A DNA stretch of 64,000 nt from Ruminococcaceae bacterium UBA3753 (GTDB lineage: Bacteria; Bacillota; Clostridia; Oscillospirales; Acutalibacteraceae): positions 83,359-147,358 of the forward strand of contig DFGJ01000041.1 in assembly GCA_002372375.1 (NCBI GenBank), read 5' to 3'. A program made the position numbers and the translations under genes. Of this stretch, positions 1 to 9,533 are shown one piece after another. The notes below the pieces were generated by a model. The model did not search any database and was not told the DNA's origin. It saw nothing but the letters and a program-made list of their open reading frames with translations. Every line of letters starts with the position of its first letter. Position 1 is the stretch's first letter.

Positions 1-604
1 ACTTTCTAGATATAATTTAGAATTAGCTATAGAAAAGTGGGCTAAAAAAGAATACGTTAATCTAGATTATAAAACGATTAAAAAGTTATTAGACCTTTGC
101 CCAAACGATTTAATGAATATTCGCTCTGAATTTAATAAGATTCTGGCATATTCTCGCAAAGGTAGAAACTTGTACGAAAACCTTGAAAAAATTGTATTTC
201 ACACACGTGAAGCAAATGTGTTTGATCTTAACAAAGCTATAGTGAATAATGATTTAGAAAGCACTTTGAAAAAACTTGACATTTTACTTTTGAAAAAAGA
301 AGAACCGGTTTTTATTTTGAATATAATATCTAGTTTCTTTTTAGACGTTTATAGAGTTAAACTATCTGGCATTTACAATAAACCGATTCATGACCTAGCA
401 AATTTTTTTGATTACAAAAATAAAGAATTTAGATTAAAAATAGCTAAAAATTACAGTGAGAGAATGTCTTTTAAGGACATAAAAGACGTAATCAGATTTA
501 CTATAAAAACGGATTTAATGCTGAAAACTACAAATTTAGAAAAAAGAATTCTTTTAGAAGAACTTATTGTAAGAATATTTTCTATCAGAAAGAATACAAA
601 TTAA
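1..604 (+). CDS. holA: DNA polymerase III delta subunit, C-terminal part (5' end outside window)
   Basis: The reading frame is open from base 2 and ends with TAA at 602-604, so about 200 C-terminal residues are visible. The alpha-helical, Lys/Ile-rich C-terminal region with the LEKRILLEELIVRI stretch near the end is what is expected of the clamp-loader delta subunit, whose C-terminal collar domain holds the clamp-loader ring together. The N-terminal AAA+ part lies outside the window. An internal ATG at 113 is not the start, because coding sequence continues upstream of it. The family call rests on overall resemblance rather than a catalytic motif. No terminator is visible downstream. Confidence 0.7.
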   Translation, partial: LSRYNLELAIEKWAKKEYVNLDYKTIKKLLDLCPNDLMNIRSEFNKILAYSRKGRNLYENLEKIVFHTREANVFDLNKAIVNNDLESTLKKLDILLLKKEEPVFILNIISSFFLDVYRVKLSGIYNKPIHDLANFFDYKNKEFRLKIAKNYSERMSFKDIKDVIRFTIKTDLMLKTTNLEKRILLEELIVRIFSIRKNTN

Positions 605-1015
605 CTAGTGCCGTCTATAATAGTAAAAAAATTTCAATTGTTGCCTATTATTTAGGTTTTAACTTTTTCCCATTTTGGCAATATTTGTTGTGCTCGGACA
701 TACAGACTAGGTCGATATCGGATTATGAATTACGCAAGGAAGTTTATTTCCACAGTTTTTTGTTGTTTATTCTATTAATTTTAACTTTGATGCTTAATTT
801 TGCAGTAAACATCGAAAATCGGTAAAAAATTTAAATCATAATTTCAACTCAGTTTAAACTAATTGTCTACCGTTTAAATAAAAAAGCCCAGACCTATGAC
901 TTGTTGGTACTTTAATTTTATTTTGAATTTTTTACTTAATTCACAGTATTGAATTTTGCCTTTTAGTAATATTACAAGATAAGTAACACTTTTATACGTT
1001 AGGGCCTTAAATCTT
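605..1015. other. Intergenic gap, nothing recognised
   Basis: About 410 bases of AT-rich sequence between holA and the next gene. I see no RNA gene, clear terminator or convincing open frame. It may be 3' flank plus promoter region of the downstream gene. Confidence 0.5.
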
Positions 1016-1828
1016 TTGATAGTTACACTAAATGATAATGAACATATTGACAGAAGTTTTAAAAATTTATTTGGTGTTTTCTTAAAAAGAATATATTCAG
1101 AAGAAAAAGTATTTAATGATATACGAATTTTAAATATTTACATAAATAAAAAAGTCAATGGTAAAAAAATAGAAAAGCTTATACCTGCTGACGTAGAAGC
1201 TTTTTTATACAGCGGCAATTTGCCGAACTTAAAGGACAATATTTTCAAAAAATATGTACCCAGCAAAAGTTTTCTATGTAACATCTGTGTAAATGCTTTT
1301 TTCAAAGTCTTAGATGTTGCTAAAGAACGCTCCAAAGATGTACGTATCGCACTTTTAGATCCGGAAGGATGCTATTTTAGTTTGTTAGAAAAACTTATTT
1401 TTTACAGCAAAGACATAGCAGTTATCAGCAACAATTTGAAGGTTTATACGGAAGAGCAACGCAGGTTAATGAAAAACTATGGAGCCGCATTTTTTTTAAA
1501 TAGCAGTGAAGAACACTTATTTAATTATAATCTAATAATTGCTCCCAAAGAAATAAGAAGGCCTATATTTTTGAAGAAAGATAGTGCAGTTTTTACCTCA
1601 TGTGAGAGTAAAGCATCGATAAGTGGCACTGTATATTATAAATATAAATTTAATAAGTTTTTATATTTAAATGAAATACTGCCTGCAGATATTTCGCAGG
1701 AACTTTTTTTAGCAGCTTTATACGATATTTATAAAGTTAGAAAATTATCTGAATTTATACCTAACTATTGCTTTAATGGATATAAGTATTTACCGATAAA
1801 GGATTTAATTGCTTCAAAAAAATTATGA
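1016..1828 (+). CDS. Hypothetical protein, 270 aa
   Basis: I do not recognise this protein. The only usable start after the in-frame upstream stop is TTG at 1016, with only a poor AGGG-type ribosome site about 15 bases away. The product is basic and soluble-looking. The central third alternates short hydrophobic strands with helices (around the residues VRIALLDPEG and AVISNN), which suggests a Rossmann-like alpha/beta fold, but no nucleotide-binding glycine motif is evident. No signal peptide or membrane segment is seen. It stands alone between holA and the peptide-export operon, on the same strand, with gaps of about 400 bases on both sides. Confidence 0.55.
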   Translation: MIVTLNDNEHIDRSFKNLFGVFLKRIYSEEKVFNDIRILNIYINKKVNGKKIEKLIPADVEAFLYSGNLPNLKDNIFKKYVPSKSFLCNICVNAFFKVLDVAKERSKDVRIALLDPEGCYFSLLEKLIFYSKDIAVISNNLKVYTEEQRRLMKNYGAAFFLNSSEEHLFNYNLIIAPKEIRRPIFLKKDSAVFTSCESKASISGTVYYKYKFNKFLYLNEILPADISQELFLAALYDIYKVRKLSEFIPNYCFNGYKYLPIKDLIASKKL

Positions 1829-2209
1829 TTTAATCTTAATAAATAATTAATTATTATTACAAATATTTATACAGGCACTTCCTTTTGTCAAGAAATATAA
1901 AAAAATTTTTACTACCGTACATAGAGTAAAAAAACTCTGATGATGAATTTTTTAAAAAACTCTATTTGTTAGATTTATTGGATACATCAACAAAATAACT
2001 TGATTTCAATTTTAAAAAGTAATTTTAATTGACATTTTTTAGAGAAAGTATTACTATTCCCCGTATATGTCGTTTTAAATATTTGTAGCTTTATATCTAT
2101 CTAAAAATAATGCAAAATCTCTATTTTTACAAAAAGGAGGGCGGTGCAACTTGTTCAATTAATTAGAAGGAGGAATTTTATTTTAGTCTAGTTTAGATAG
2201 GAGTTTTTT
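1829..2209. other. Intergenic region with operon promoter and long leader
   Basis: This gap holds the promoter at 2029-2057 and a leader of about 145 bases before the lipoprotein gene. The leader contains two extra strong Shine-Dalgarno-like runs, at 2135-2140 and 2166-2172, in addition to the real one before ATG 2210. A 15-codon frame could start at GTG 2144, but its spacing from the first run is only 3 bases. No riboswitch is recognised. Confidence 0.5.
2029..2057 (+). promoter_or_regulatory. Sigma-A-type promoter of the peptide export operon
   Basis: TTGACA at 2029-2034, a 17-base spacer and TACTAT at 2052-2057 form a near-consensus vegetative promoter. Transcription would begin near 2064 and run into the lipoprotein gene at 2210. 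It is the only strong promoter I see ahead of the exporter genes. Confidence 0.65.
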
Positions 2210-3334
2210 ATGAAGTTAATTAGAAAATTTCTTGTTTTTTTATTAATACCTCTTAGCCTGCTCTTATTTTCAGGTTGCAAAGATTCTTCGGTTTGGAATA
2301 CAATTACCAGTCGCAAAGAGCTAAAAATACCTATATTGGTTTCTGACAGCGATTTTGAGTCTAAGTCTTCTTTCCTAGCCGGTATCAAGGTAGCAATAGA
2401 GGATGCTCAAAGCAAGGGTTATAAATTAAGTTACAAAATTTTTAATGACAATGGAAATTTCGACAAAGGTGTAGCTTTAGCTAAAGGGATAATTGGCAAT
2501 AAAGAGTATCCTTTAGCATTAAGTTTTCAAAGTATGGACACCTTAGATACAGTTACCAAACTTTTTGACGAAGCGAAAAAGCCTTTGTTCGCTATAAATG
2601 GTTTAGATGACAACACTTTAAGAAAAGGTATGAAATACATTTTTAGCCTGATGTCTTCTGCAGAAGATTTGGGTATATCTGCTGGTCGATACGCTGTAAA
2701 GAAAGGATTTAAGTCGGTAGCTATAGCTCATTCTCAATATAGTTACGAGATAAACTTTTTTGAAGGCTTTAATGATGCTATAGATGAAGATGAGTCCGTA
2801 AACGTATATGACAGTGTGCAAGGTCCTTATAAGGAAAAAGATTTTGACAGTGTGTGGAACAGATGGAATGCATTGGGTATAGATGCTGTACTTTTAAGTT
2901 TTGCAGATGTTGAATGGGGCATGAATTTAATAGAACTAATAAAAACCAGGGATCCAAACATTGCGATCATTGCTGATCAATACTTCAATGATCCGGATAA
3001 CTTAAAAAAATATGAAAAATCTGTAGAAGGTATGGTAATGCCTTCCAACTATCCTGTTGATTCTGGTGATAAATTAAGTAAGTTTTATTCAGACTATAAG
3101 TCCAAGTTTTCCATTAGCCCAACTGCTCTAACGGCTCAAGGATTTGATTTGGTGAACATGATAATTTCTAAGATGCAGAATTGTTCAGATGTTGATGAAT
3201 TCGTTAATGCCATGAAATCTGAGGATGGATATGTAGGAGTGAGTGAGCTTAAATTCAATGCAAGTGGTAGTTTAAACCGTGACCCGAATTTCTTGATTGT
3301 TAAAAGTGGCACCGTAAGCAAATTAGATATTTAA
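2210..3334 (+). CDS. Extracytoplasmic substrate-binding lipoprotein (type 1 periplasmic-binding fold)
   Basis: The N-terminus has two basic residues, a hydrophobic stretch and a lipobox ending LLFSGC with Cys23 as the lipidation site, so the protein should be anchored on the outer face of the membrane. The remainder resembles LivJ-type (branched-chain amino acid binding) proteins: an N-lobe starting KIPILVSDSDFESKSSFLAG, a middle segment SVAIAHSQYSYEINFFEGF and the IAIIADQYFNDPDN region. GGAG at 2201 lies a good distance from the ATG. It is the first gene of the operon, 30 bases ahead of the HlyD-like adaptor, and no permease of the amino acid uptake type is nearby. It may therefore act as a receptor or sensor for the exporter; this is inference. 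Confidence 0.75.
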   Translation: MKLIRKFLVFLLIPLSLLLFSGCKDSSVWNTITSRKELKIPILVSDSDFESKSSFLAGIKVAIEDAQSKGYKLSYKIFNDNGNFDKGVALAKGIIGNKEYPLALSFQSMDTLDTVTKLFDEAKKPLFAINGLDDNTLRKGMKYIFSLMSSAEDLGISAGRYAVKKGFKSVAIAHSQYSYEINFFEGFNDAIDEDESVNVYDSVQGPYKEKDFDSVWNRWNALGIDAVLLSFADVEWGMNLIELIKTRDPNIAIIADQYFNDPDNLKKYEKSVEGMVMPSNYPVDSGDKLSKFYSDYKSKFSISPTALTAQGFDLVNMIISKMQNCSDVDEFVNAMKSEDGYVGVSELKFNASGSLNRDPNFLIVKSGTVSKLDI

Positions 3335-3364
3335 ATATTAATTGAGGAAAAGGAGGAATAAATA

Positions 3365-4285
3365 ATGCCAGATAACCAAATTTTCAGAAAACAAGCGTTA
3401 GACACTATTTCTAACCCGGAACAACTGGACCAACATGTAAGAATAACCAGACCTTCAGTTTGGATAATTGTAATCGGAATAATGGCAATTTTAGTTGGGG
3501 TTTTTGTATGGTCCGTCACTGGAACAATAACCACTAGCGAAAAAGTTAACGGTATACTTTTCCCTGCAGATAGCGTGAAAATAGCTACAAGTAATTCTGG
3601 TGGTACAGTCGTAGATGTTTTGGTAGAAGAAAACCAAGAGGTAGAAAAAGGAGACGTTTTAGCCGTAATCCCAGATTTGAAAACATTAGAACAGATAGGC
3701 ACCATTAATGAAAAGTATAAAAATGCATCTGGTGCTGAAAAAGAACAACATCGAATAATTTTAAACTCTTTGAAACGCGAGTACGCAGCAAATTCGTTTG
3801 TTACAGCTAGTAAATCAGGGACTATAAATAAGATAGTACAGCTAAATGATGTGGTTGAACCCGGGCAACAAGTTGCTATAAACGTAGCTAAAGATGAATC
3901 TTCTAGTTCAAAAGAAATTTTGGCTTATGTTCCATATTCTCAGGCTATAAATTTTAAAATAGGTATGGAAGCACAAGTAACTCCAGCCAAACTTAAAAGA
4001 GAAGAGTATGGCTATATGAAAGGTGTTATTACCAAAATAGGTACTACCCCGGTTACTCTAGACAGTATAGTAAAAGCAATGGGTACACAAAAGTATGTTT
4101 CAGCACTACAGTTGACAGGTCACGAGCTGGAAGTACGCATAAAAATAAATTCTGACGCCAATAGTAAAAATGGTTTAGAGTGGTCTAACCAAAAAGGTGC
4201 TAACGCGGAAGTGAATACAGGTGCCCTTTGTAACATTCAAGTAATAGTAGATAGCAAGAAACCGATAAGTATGTTTGTTGGCTAA
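3365..4285 (+). CDS. HlyD-like membrane fusion protein of NHLP-type peptide export
   Basis: A 306-residue adaptor with one membrane segment at about residues 37-57 (WIIVIGIMAILVGVFVW). It is followed by a lipoyl/barrel-sandwich half motif (GGTVVDVLVEENQEVEKGD, about residues 80-98) and the second half near KSGTINKIVQLNDVVEPG. This is the architecture of the secretion protein found in NHLM/NHLP bacteriocin systems. The coiled-coil hairpin is very short, as expected in a cell with no outer membrane to span. AAAGGAGG precedes the ATG closely. It sits between the lipoprotein and the C39 exporter with 30-base gaps, so co-transcription is likely. It should couple the two ABC transporters to peptide release. 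Confidence 0.85.
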   Translation: MPDNQIFRKQALDTISNPEQLDQHVRITRPSVWIIVIGIMAILVGVFVWSVTGTITTSEKVNGILFPADSVKIATSNSGGTVVDVLVEENQEVEKGDVLAVIPDLKTLEQIGTINEKYKNASGAEKEQHRIILNSLKREYAANSFVTASKSGTINKIVQLNDVVEPGQQVAINVAKDESSSSKEILAYVPYSQAINFKIGMEAQVTPAKLKREEYGYMKGVITKIGTTPVTLDSIVKAMGTQKYVSALQLTGHELEVRIKINSDANSKNGLEWSNQKGANAEVNTGALCNIQVIVDSKKPISMFVG

Positions 4286-4312
4286 TCTAAAAAAAGGAGG
4301 TAACACAAGAGT

Positions 4313-6481
4313 ATGGCAAGTGCTGTCAGGAAAGTACCTGTAATTTTACAGATGGAAGCGCTTGAATGTGGTGCGGCTTCTTTAGCCATGATATGCGCTT
4401 ATTATAAAAAATATATTCCCCTTGAACGACTAAGGCTAGAATGTAGTGTTTCGAGAGATGGATGTAATGCTAAGAATTTATTGGTAGCGGCAAGACACAA
4501 CGGATTAGTAGCTAAGGGGTTTTCTTATAACGATGTAGATGCATTGAAAGAGGAAATCTCTTTTCCAGCCATAATACACTGGAACTTTAACCATTTTGTG
4601 GTTCTTTGCGGCTTTAGAGGGAAATACGCCATTTTGGCTGACCCTGCCTCTGGTATAAGAAAAGTAGAAATGGAAGAATTTAAAAAATCTTTTACGGGTA
4701 TTGTTTTAACTTTTGAACCAGGCGAAAATTTTGTTGCAGATGGTGAAAAGCAAAGTGTAATTAAATTTATAATGAAAAGGTTGCACGGTGCTACATTACC
4801 TCTTGCATTTATCGTTATTATTGGTTTTTTACTATCGATTACCGGGTCTATCGGTACTATTTTTTCACGTATATTCACAGACTATATTTTAATTGGGTCT
4901 GATAGAAGCATAATGATGCCTTTACTTTTGGCAATGGGCGGAACACTTTTAATAAACTTTATACTTCAGTCGCTGCAATCTATCTATCTTTTAAGAATAC
5001 AGGGAAAAATGAGTGTTAACTCCGGCGTAATGTTCATGTGGCATGTGCTTAGAATGCCCGTTGAGTTCTTTTCCCAAAGATATGTTGGTGACATAAGTGC
5101 AAGGCAAGGAAGCAATGACTCAATAGCGGCAGGAATATGCCAGACCGTTGCGCCAATATTTTTAAACATAATAATGGCGATCATTTATCTTTGTATAATT
5201 CTTTACTACAACTGGTATATGTCTTTAATTGGTATAGTAGCAGCCGTTTTGAACATCTTTGTTATAAAACTTATTGCTAACCAGAATGAAAATGATCAAA
5301 AAGCTCTTTCGAGAGATGGAGGCCAAGTCTACGGCAACACAGTAGCTGGTGTTACCATGATAGAGACTATAAAATCTAGTGGAAGTGAGGCGGCATTCTT
5401 TCAGAAATGGATAGGTTACCAGACAAAATACACTAACGCTATGGAACGCTTAGGTGAAAGGAATGCCTATGTTTCTCAGATTCCCGGTTTGCTAACGGGT
5501 TTTGCTAACACTGCTATAACATTTTTAGGTGTTTATAATGTGTTAATTGGTAATTTTACGATAGGTACTCTACAGGCCTTTCAAGGATTTTTAGGACAAT
5601 TTTTGGCCCCTGTTAACAGTCTTGCTGGAATAGGGTCTCAAATACAGGCATTGAGTGGAGACACAGCTAAAATTGAGGATGTACTTAATTATAAAGCTGA
5701 TGTAGTTATAGATTTTAAAGAAACTGATGACCCAGGATTTAAAAATAAGAAGTTTAACAAACTCACCGGAAAAGTTGATATTAAAGGTTTAACTTTCGCA
5801 TACAGTCCTTTGGCGGAGCCGTTACTTAAGAACTTGAATGTTTCTGTAAAAAAAGGTGGAATGATAGCTTTAGTTGGTGGAAGTGGAAGCGGTAAATCCA
5901 CGGTTGCGAAACTTATAGCTGGTCTTTATGAACCACGCGACGGTGCTATTCTATTTGATGGTAAAAAAAGAACAGATATAGACAGAATAGTTTTTAGAAG
6001 CTCGCTTTCTATGGTAGATCAAGAAATAACCATGTTTCAAGATACCGTAAGGAACAACATCACTATGTTTGACGATACGATAAGTGACGATGTTTTACTA
6101 GAAGCCTGCAAAGATGCCTGTATACATGACGATATTATGCAAAGAGAAGGCGGTTATGATCACGTGTTAACAGAGGGCGGAACAGACTTTTCTGGTGGCC
6201 AGAGGCAAAGGTTTGAGATCGCAAGAGCATTCGTTGCACAGCCTAGCATAATAATTTTGGATGAAGCTACATCTGCTTTAGATCCAACGACAGAAAAGCA
6301 GGTCATGGATGCAGTTAGAAGACGTGGTATAACTTGTTTTATTGTTGCACATAGGCTCTCTACAATAAGAGATGCAGACGAAATAATTATGCTTGAATAT
6401 GGCGAAGTAGTTGAAAGAGGTACACATAAAGAGCTAATAGAACTAGATGGGAAGTATGCAAAACTTGTTAAAAGTGAGTAG
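4313..6481 (+). CDS. NHLP-type ABC exporter with C39 leader peptidase
   Basis: A 722-residue peptidase-containing ABC transporter. The N-terminal C39 protease domain has oxyanion Gln13, catalytic Cys19 in ECGAAS, His94 in the NHFVVL segment and Asp110 in ADPASG, so it should cleave after double-glycine leaders. A six-helix membrane domain follows (about residues 150-430). The nucleotide-binding domain has Walker A GGSGSGKST near residue 521, signature SGGQRQR near 626, Walker B IIILDEA and the H-loop in AHRLST. It matches the first of the two transporters of NHLM bacteriocin systems. AAAGGAGG precedes ATG 4313. The Nif11-type precursors downstream, each with a GG site, are its likely substrates. 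Confidence 0.93.
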   Translation: MASAVRKVPVILQMEALECGAASLAMICAYYKKYIPLERLRLECSVSRDGCNAKNLLVAARHNGLVAKGFSYNDVDALKEEISFPAIIHWNFNHFVVLCGFRGKYAILADPASGIRKVEMEEFKKSFTGIVLTFEPGENFVADGEKQSVIKFIMKRLHGATLPLAFIVIIGFLLSITGSIGTIFSRIFTDYILIGSDRSIMMPLLLAMGGTLLINFILQSLQSIYLLRIQGKMSVNSGVMFMWHVLRMPVEFFSQRYVGDISARQGSNDSIAAGICQTVAPIFLNIIMAIIYLCIILYYNWYMSLIGIVAAVLNIFVIKLIANQNENDQKALSRDGGQVYGNTVAGVTMIETIKSSGSEAAFFQKWIGYQTKYTNAMERLGERNAYVSQIPGLLTGFANTAITFLGVYNVLIGNFTIGTLQAFQGFLGQFLAPVNSLAGIGSQIQALSGDTAKIEDVLNYKADVVIDFKETDDPGFKNKKFNKLTGKVDIKGLTFAYSPLAEPLLKNLNVSVKKGGMIALVGGSGSGKSTVAKLIAGLYEPRDGAILFDGKKRTDIDRIVFRSSLSMVDQEITMFQDTVRNNITMFDDTISDDVLLEACKDACIHDDIMQREGGYDHVLTEGGTDFSGGQRQRFEIARAFVAQPSIIILDEATSALDPTTEKQVMDAVRRRGITCFIVAHRLSTIRDADEIIMLEYGEVVERGTHKELIELDGKYAKLVKSE

Positions 6482-6509
6482 TATTTTTTGAAAGGAGGAT
6501 AAAAGTTTA

Positions 6510-8702
6510 ATGAACTTTTTAGAGAAAGTAGTCAATAAAAAAATAAAAGAAAAAGAAATGTTTCTAGACTCTTACTCGAAGGCTAGCACAGCAGCCCTGG
6601 GGAAAAGTGCCGAAAGTAGACGATTTTCAGTAACGGTTAAGCAACACAAAAGTAAACAGATGGGCGAAGCTTTAAATAAAATTACAGACTACTATAAATT
6701 GCCCAAAATAACTCTAAGTAAGCACGACACAGAAGATCCGTCATCTTTTGAGACTGCAATCGGAAGAACGGGTCTTACTAGGCGTAAAATTAGACTAGAA
6801 GGTAAATGGTGGGTGAGGGGTTCCGGTCCTTTAATTGCTAACACAAAAACTGATAACATAGTCGCGCTTATGCCTGGGAAATTTGGTGGATACTATTATG
6901 TTTCTCCTAATACGGAAGAAGTAATAAGAATAAACAGTAAGACCGCTAGCAATATAAAAGACCCTGTTTACTGCTTTTATAAACCCTTTCCAAACGATAA
7001 ATCTATGGGTTTAGGAGATTTAGTAAAATATATATTCGGTTCGTTCAGCAAATTTGATGTTGCACTCTTATTTATTATAACCGCAATAGTAACTATAATG
7101 GGACTTATAAACCCAATGGTTTCTAGAACAATATATAATTACGTTTTACCTTCTGGTACACTCAATGATATTTTCCCACTAGCTGGTCTTTTGCTTGGAA
7201 TTACTGTATCAAGCACAGCAATTGCTCTGTTTCAGTCGTTTTGGATTAGCAGAATAGGGGATAAGGTTCGTTTTGCAACGAATGGTGCACTTTGGATACG
7301 ACTTCTAAATCTTCCGTTAGGCTTTTTTAAAAACTACAGTTCAGGTGATTTAGCATCGAGAACTTTTAGTTTGAATGGTGTGTGCAGTACAATTAGCAGT
7401 GGTCTTTTACCTACAGTCCTTTCGGCAGCTTTTTCGTTTATTTATTTGGCACAAATAAGCTCTATTTCTTCAGCGTTTGTAGTTCCCTCGTTTGTTATAA
7501 TTTTAGTTACGCTGGGCTTTCAGCTTTTTACTTGGTATTTGAATATAAAATTGCAAAAAAAATCAAACCAAGTTTCACCGAAGCTTTCAGGTTTAGTTAC
7601 ACAGCTCTTTACCGGTATTGCTAGAATAAAAGTGGCTGGTGCGGAAGTTAGGTCTTTTGCCAGGTGGCAGGAACTCTACTCAAAGCTTTGTAAAATAAGT
7701 TTTAACCCAAATATAATATTAAAACTTTCCGGTGCTATTGGTGGAGCTATAGGCTTAGCCGGCAATATTTGGATATATTGGTTGGTGTATAGTACTGGCA
7801 TTGCCCCTGCTGATTACATGGCCTATAATGTAGCTTACGGTCAGCTCTCCGGTGCTATTATGCAGATAGCAGGGATAGGCACGTCTATAGCTTCCTTAAA
7901 GCCAACAATGGAACTCATTGAGCCTATACTTAAGGAAGTTCCGGAATCTAACTTAGATAGAGCAAAAGTGGACTCTATAAGCGGAAAAATTGATATAAAT
8001 AATCTTAAGTTTAGGTATAACCCAGATGGCCCTCTTGTTGTAAATGACTTAAACCTCTCTTTTAAACCGGGAGAATATGTTGGAATAGTTGGCTCGACCG
8101 GATGTGGGAAATCTACTTTGTTTAGGTTGATTTTAGGCTTTGAAAAACCTGTTAGTGGCGGAGTGTATTTTGATAATCAGAATCTGGATAAACTGGATCT
8201 CCATAGTGTTAGAAAACGAATAGGTATAGTGCTTCAAAATGGTAAATTATTTGCCGATAGTATTTTTGCAAATATAACAATAACTAATCCTCTTGCCAAT
8301 ATGGATGATGCTTGGGAAGCTGCCAGAAAAGCAGGATGCGAAGAAGATATAAAGAAAATGCCGATGGGAATGCAGACTATGATTTCAGAGGAAGGTGGAG
8401 GAATATCAGGAGGGCAAAAACAAAGAATACTTATAGCACGTGCATTGATTTCTTCTCCGGATCTTCTTATGTTTGACGAGGCAACATCTGCTTTAGATAA
8501 TATCACTCAGGCTATAGTTGTTAATACACTAGCCAAGATGAAAATAACCAGAATAGTGATAGCGCACAGGCTGTCCACCATAAAGCATTGTGACAGAATA
8601 GTTTATTTGCACAAAGGCAAGGTAGCGGAACAGGGAACTTATGATGAACTTATGAAATTGAACGGAAGGTTTGCAGAACTCGCAAAACGTCAGATAGTTT
8701 AA
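6510..8702 (+). CDS. Second NHLP-type ABC exporter (no peptidase domain)
   Basis: A 730-residue ABC transporter partnered with the preceding exporter. Instead of a C39 domain it has an N-terminal region of about 180 residues with the GKWWVRGSGPLIA segment and GGYYYVSPNTEEV, typical of the second ABC protein of NHLM systems. A membrane domain (about residues 180-470) and an ATPase domain follow, with Walker A GSTGCGKST near 527, ISGGQKQR near 632, LLMFDEATSALD and AHRLST. All catalytic motifs are intact. It is 28 bases downstream of the peptidase exporter with its own GGAGG site. The two transporters probably act as a pair, one cleaving and exporting the peptides; the precise role of the second is not established. 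Confidence 0.9.
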   Translation: MNFLEKVVNKKIKEKEMFLDSYSKASTAALGKSAESRRFSVTVKQHKSKQMGEALNKITDYYKLPKITLSKHDTEDPSSFETAIGRTGLTRRKIRLEGKWWVRGSGPLIANTKTDNIVALMPGKFGGYYYVSPNTEEVIRINSKTASNIKDPVYCFYKPFPNDKSMGLGDLVKYIFGSFSKFDVALLFIITAIVTIMGLINPMVSRTIYNYVLPSGTLNDIFPLAGLLLGITVSSTAIALFQSFWISRIGDKVRFATNGALWIRLLNLPLGFFKNYSSGDLASRTFSLNGVCSTISSGLLPTVLSAAFSFIYLAQISSISSAFVVPSFVIILVTLGFQLFTWYLNIKLQKKSNQVSPKLSGLVTQLFTGIARIKVAGAEVRSFARWQELYSKLCKISFNPNIILKLSGAIGGAIGLAGNIWIYWLVYSTGIAPADYMAYNVAYGQLSGAIMQIAGIGTSIASLKPTMELIEPILKEVPESNLDRAKVDSISGKIDINNLKFRYNPDGPLVVNDLNLSFKPGEYVGIVGSTGCGKSTLFRLILGFEKPVSGGVYFDNQNLDKLDLHSVRKRIGIVLQNGKLFADSIFANITITNPLANMDDAWEAARKAGCEEDIKKMPMGMQTMISEEGGGISGGQKQRILIARALISSPDLLMFDEATSALDNITQAIVVNTLAKMKITRIVIAHRLSTIKHCDRIVYLHKGKVAEQGTYDELMKLNGRFAELAKRQIV

Positions 8703-8890
8703 TTTTGAGTAGATTTTGTTCTTAAATTCTTTTTACCAAATTTAATTTTCTATTCTTCAGGATTTCCTTAACCAAAAATAAAAATATTTTTAAATCTATG
8801 TCCTATAAATTTAGGTTTCATTTCTAGAGTATTAGGCTATTTTTAGGTTTGGGTGAGTACTTTTATTCTGAAGAAAAGGAGGTTATATAA
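8703..8890. other. Gap between exporter genes and precursor array
   Basis: A T-rich 188-base spacer separates the exporter genes from the first precursor. No canonical terminator or promoter stands out, but a promoter for the highly expressed precursors would be expected here. The first precursor has a very strong AAAAGGAGG site at about 8874-8882. Confidence 0.35.
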
Positions 8891-9160
8891 ATGGAGAGAG
8901 ACTTAGAGCTATTTTTCGAAAGACTTTTAACCGACTCTGATTTTAGGGACAAATTTTTAACTGCAAAAACAGCGTATGAAGGCTATGAGCTAGCAAAGGA
9001 ATATATACCAAATGTTAGCTTCGATGAATTTAGAGAAGGTGTTTTAATAGCAGACAAAAGAATAAAGGAAGAAAAGCAAAAAAGTCGCGAACTCAGTTTT
9101 AGCGAATTTCAAGATGTAAGTGGCGGAGTAGAAACTTTAATAAAGAGCTGGAATTCTTAG
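8891..9160 (+). CDS. Nif11-type peptide precursor 1
   Basis: An 89-residue precursor. Residues 1-79 form a Nif11/NHLP-like acidic leader (LLTDSDFRDKFLTAKTAYEG, then a FDEFREG helix) ending in the double glycine of DVSGG at 78-79. The predicted core is only ten residues, VETLIKSWNS. It contains no Cys, so lanthionine or thioether chemistry is not possible in the core. AAAAGGAGG lies just upstream. It is the first of a run of ten intact precursors that the C39 exporter can be expected to process. The leader type is recognised with good confidence; the activity of the mature peptide is unknown. Confidence 0.8.
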   Translation: MERDLELFFERLLTDSDFRDKFLTAKTAYEGYELAKEYIPNVSFDEFREGVLIADKRIKEEKQKSRELSFSEFQDVSGGVETLIKSWNS

Positions 9161-9198
9161 GCTGTTTTCGCCTTTATTTTTGTGGGAGGGATTTTTCG

Positions 9199-9483
9199 GT
9201 GGAAAATTTTTTAGATGAGCTTAATAGTAATGAGGAATTAAGAGATGCTTTTTTAGCTCAAGACTCTATGAGCGGTGCTTATGAAGTGGCAAAACCTCAT
9301 TTAGATGGAATAAGCGAAGAAGAATTTAATTCAGAAATGATAAATCTTGCTAAAAACATAGTTAAAAATGATGAATTGGACGACAATACTCTTGAGAGCA
9401 TACAAGGCGGTGTCGATAAGAATCCTGAAGTAGCTTTAGCTACTATCCAAGAGCAATTGATAAATAAGTTGCCACTAAACTAA
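9199..9483 (+). CDS. Nif11-type peptide precursor 2
   Basis: A 94-residue precursor starting at GTG 9199, eight or so bases after GGGAGGG. The leader (NSNEELRDAFLAQDSMSGAY, then GISEEEFNSEM) closely parallels precursor 1 and ends in ESIQGG, with the glycines at residues 70-71. The predicted core of 23 residues, starting VDKNPEVALATIQEQ, is mildly amphipathic and lacks Cys. It follows precursor 1 after 38 bases on the same strand. Confidence 0.78.
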   Translation: MENFLDELNSNEELRDAFLAQDSMSGAYEVAKPHLDGISEEEFNSEMINLAKNIVKNDELDDNTLESIQGGVDKNPEVALATIQEQLINKLPLN

Positions 9484-9533
9484 ATTCTGGGTGGTAGGGT
9501 GAGGGATTTCATATTTTTAGGGAGGCACTTTTT

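Noticed and set aside
2144..2191. 15-codon leader peptide before the lipoprotein gene
   Set aside because: Spacing of three bases between the ribosome-like site and GTG is too short and no attenuator hairpin follows; left only as a note.
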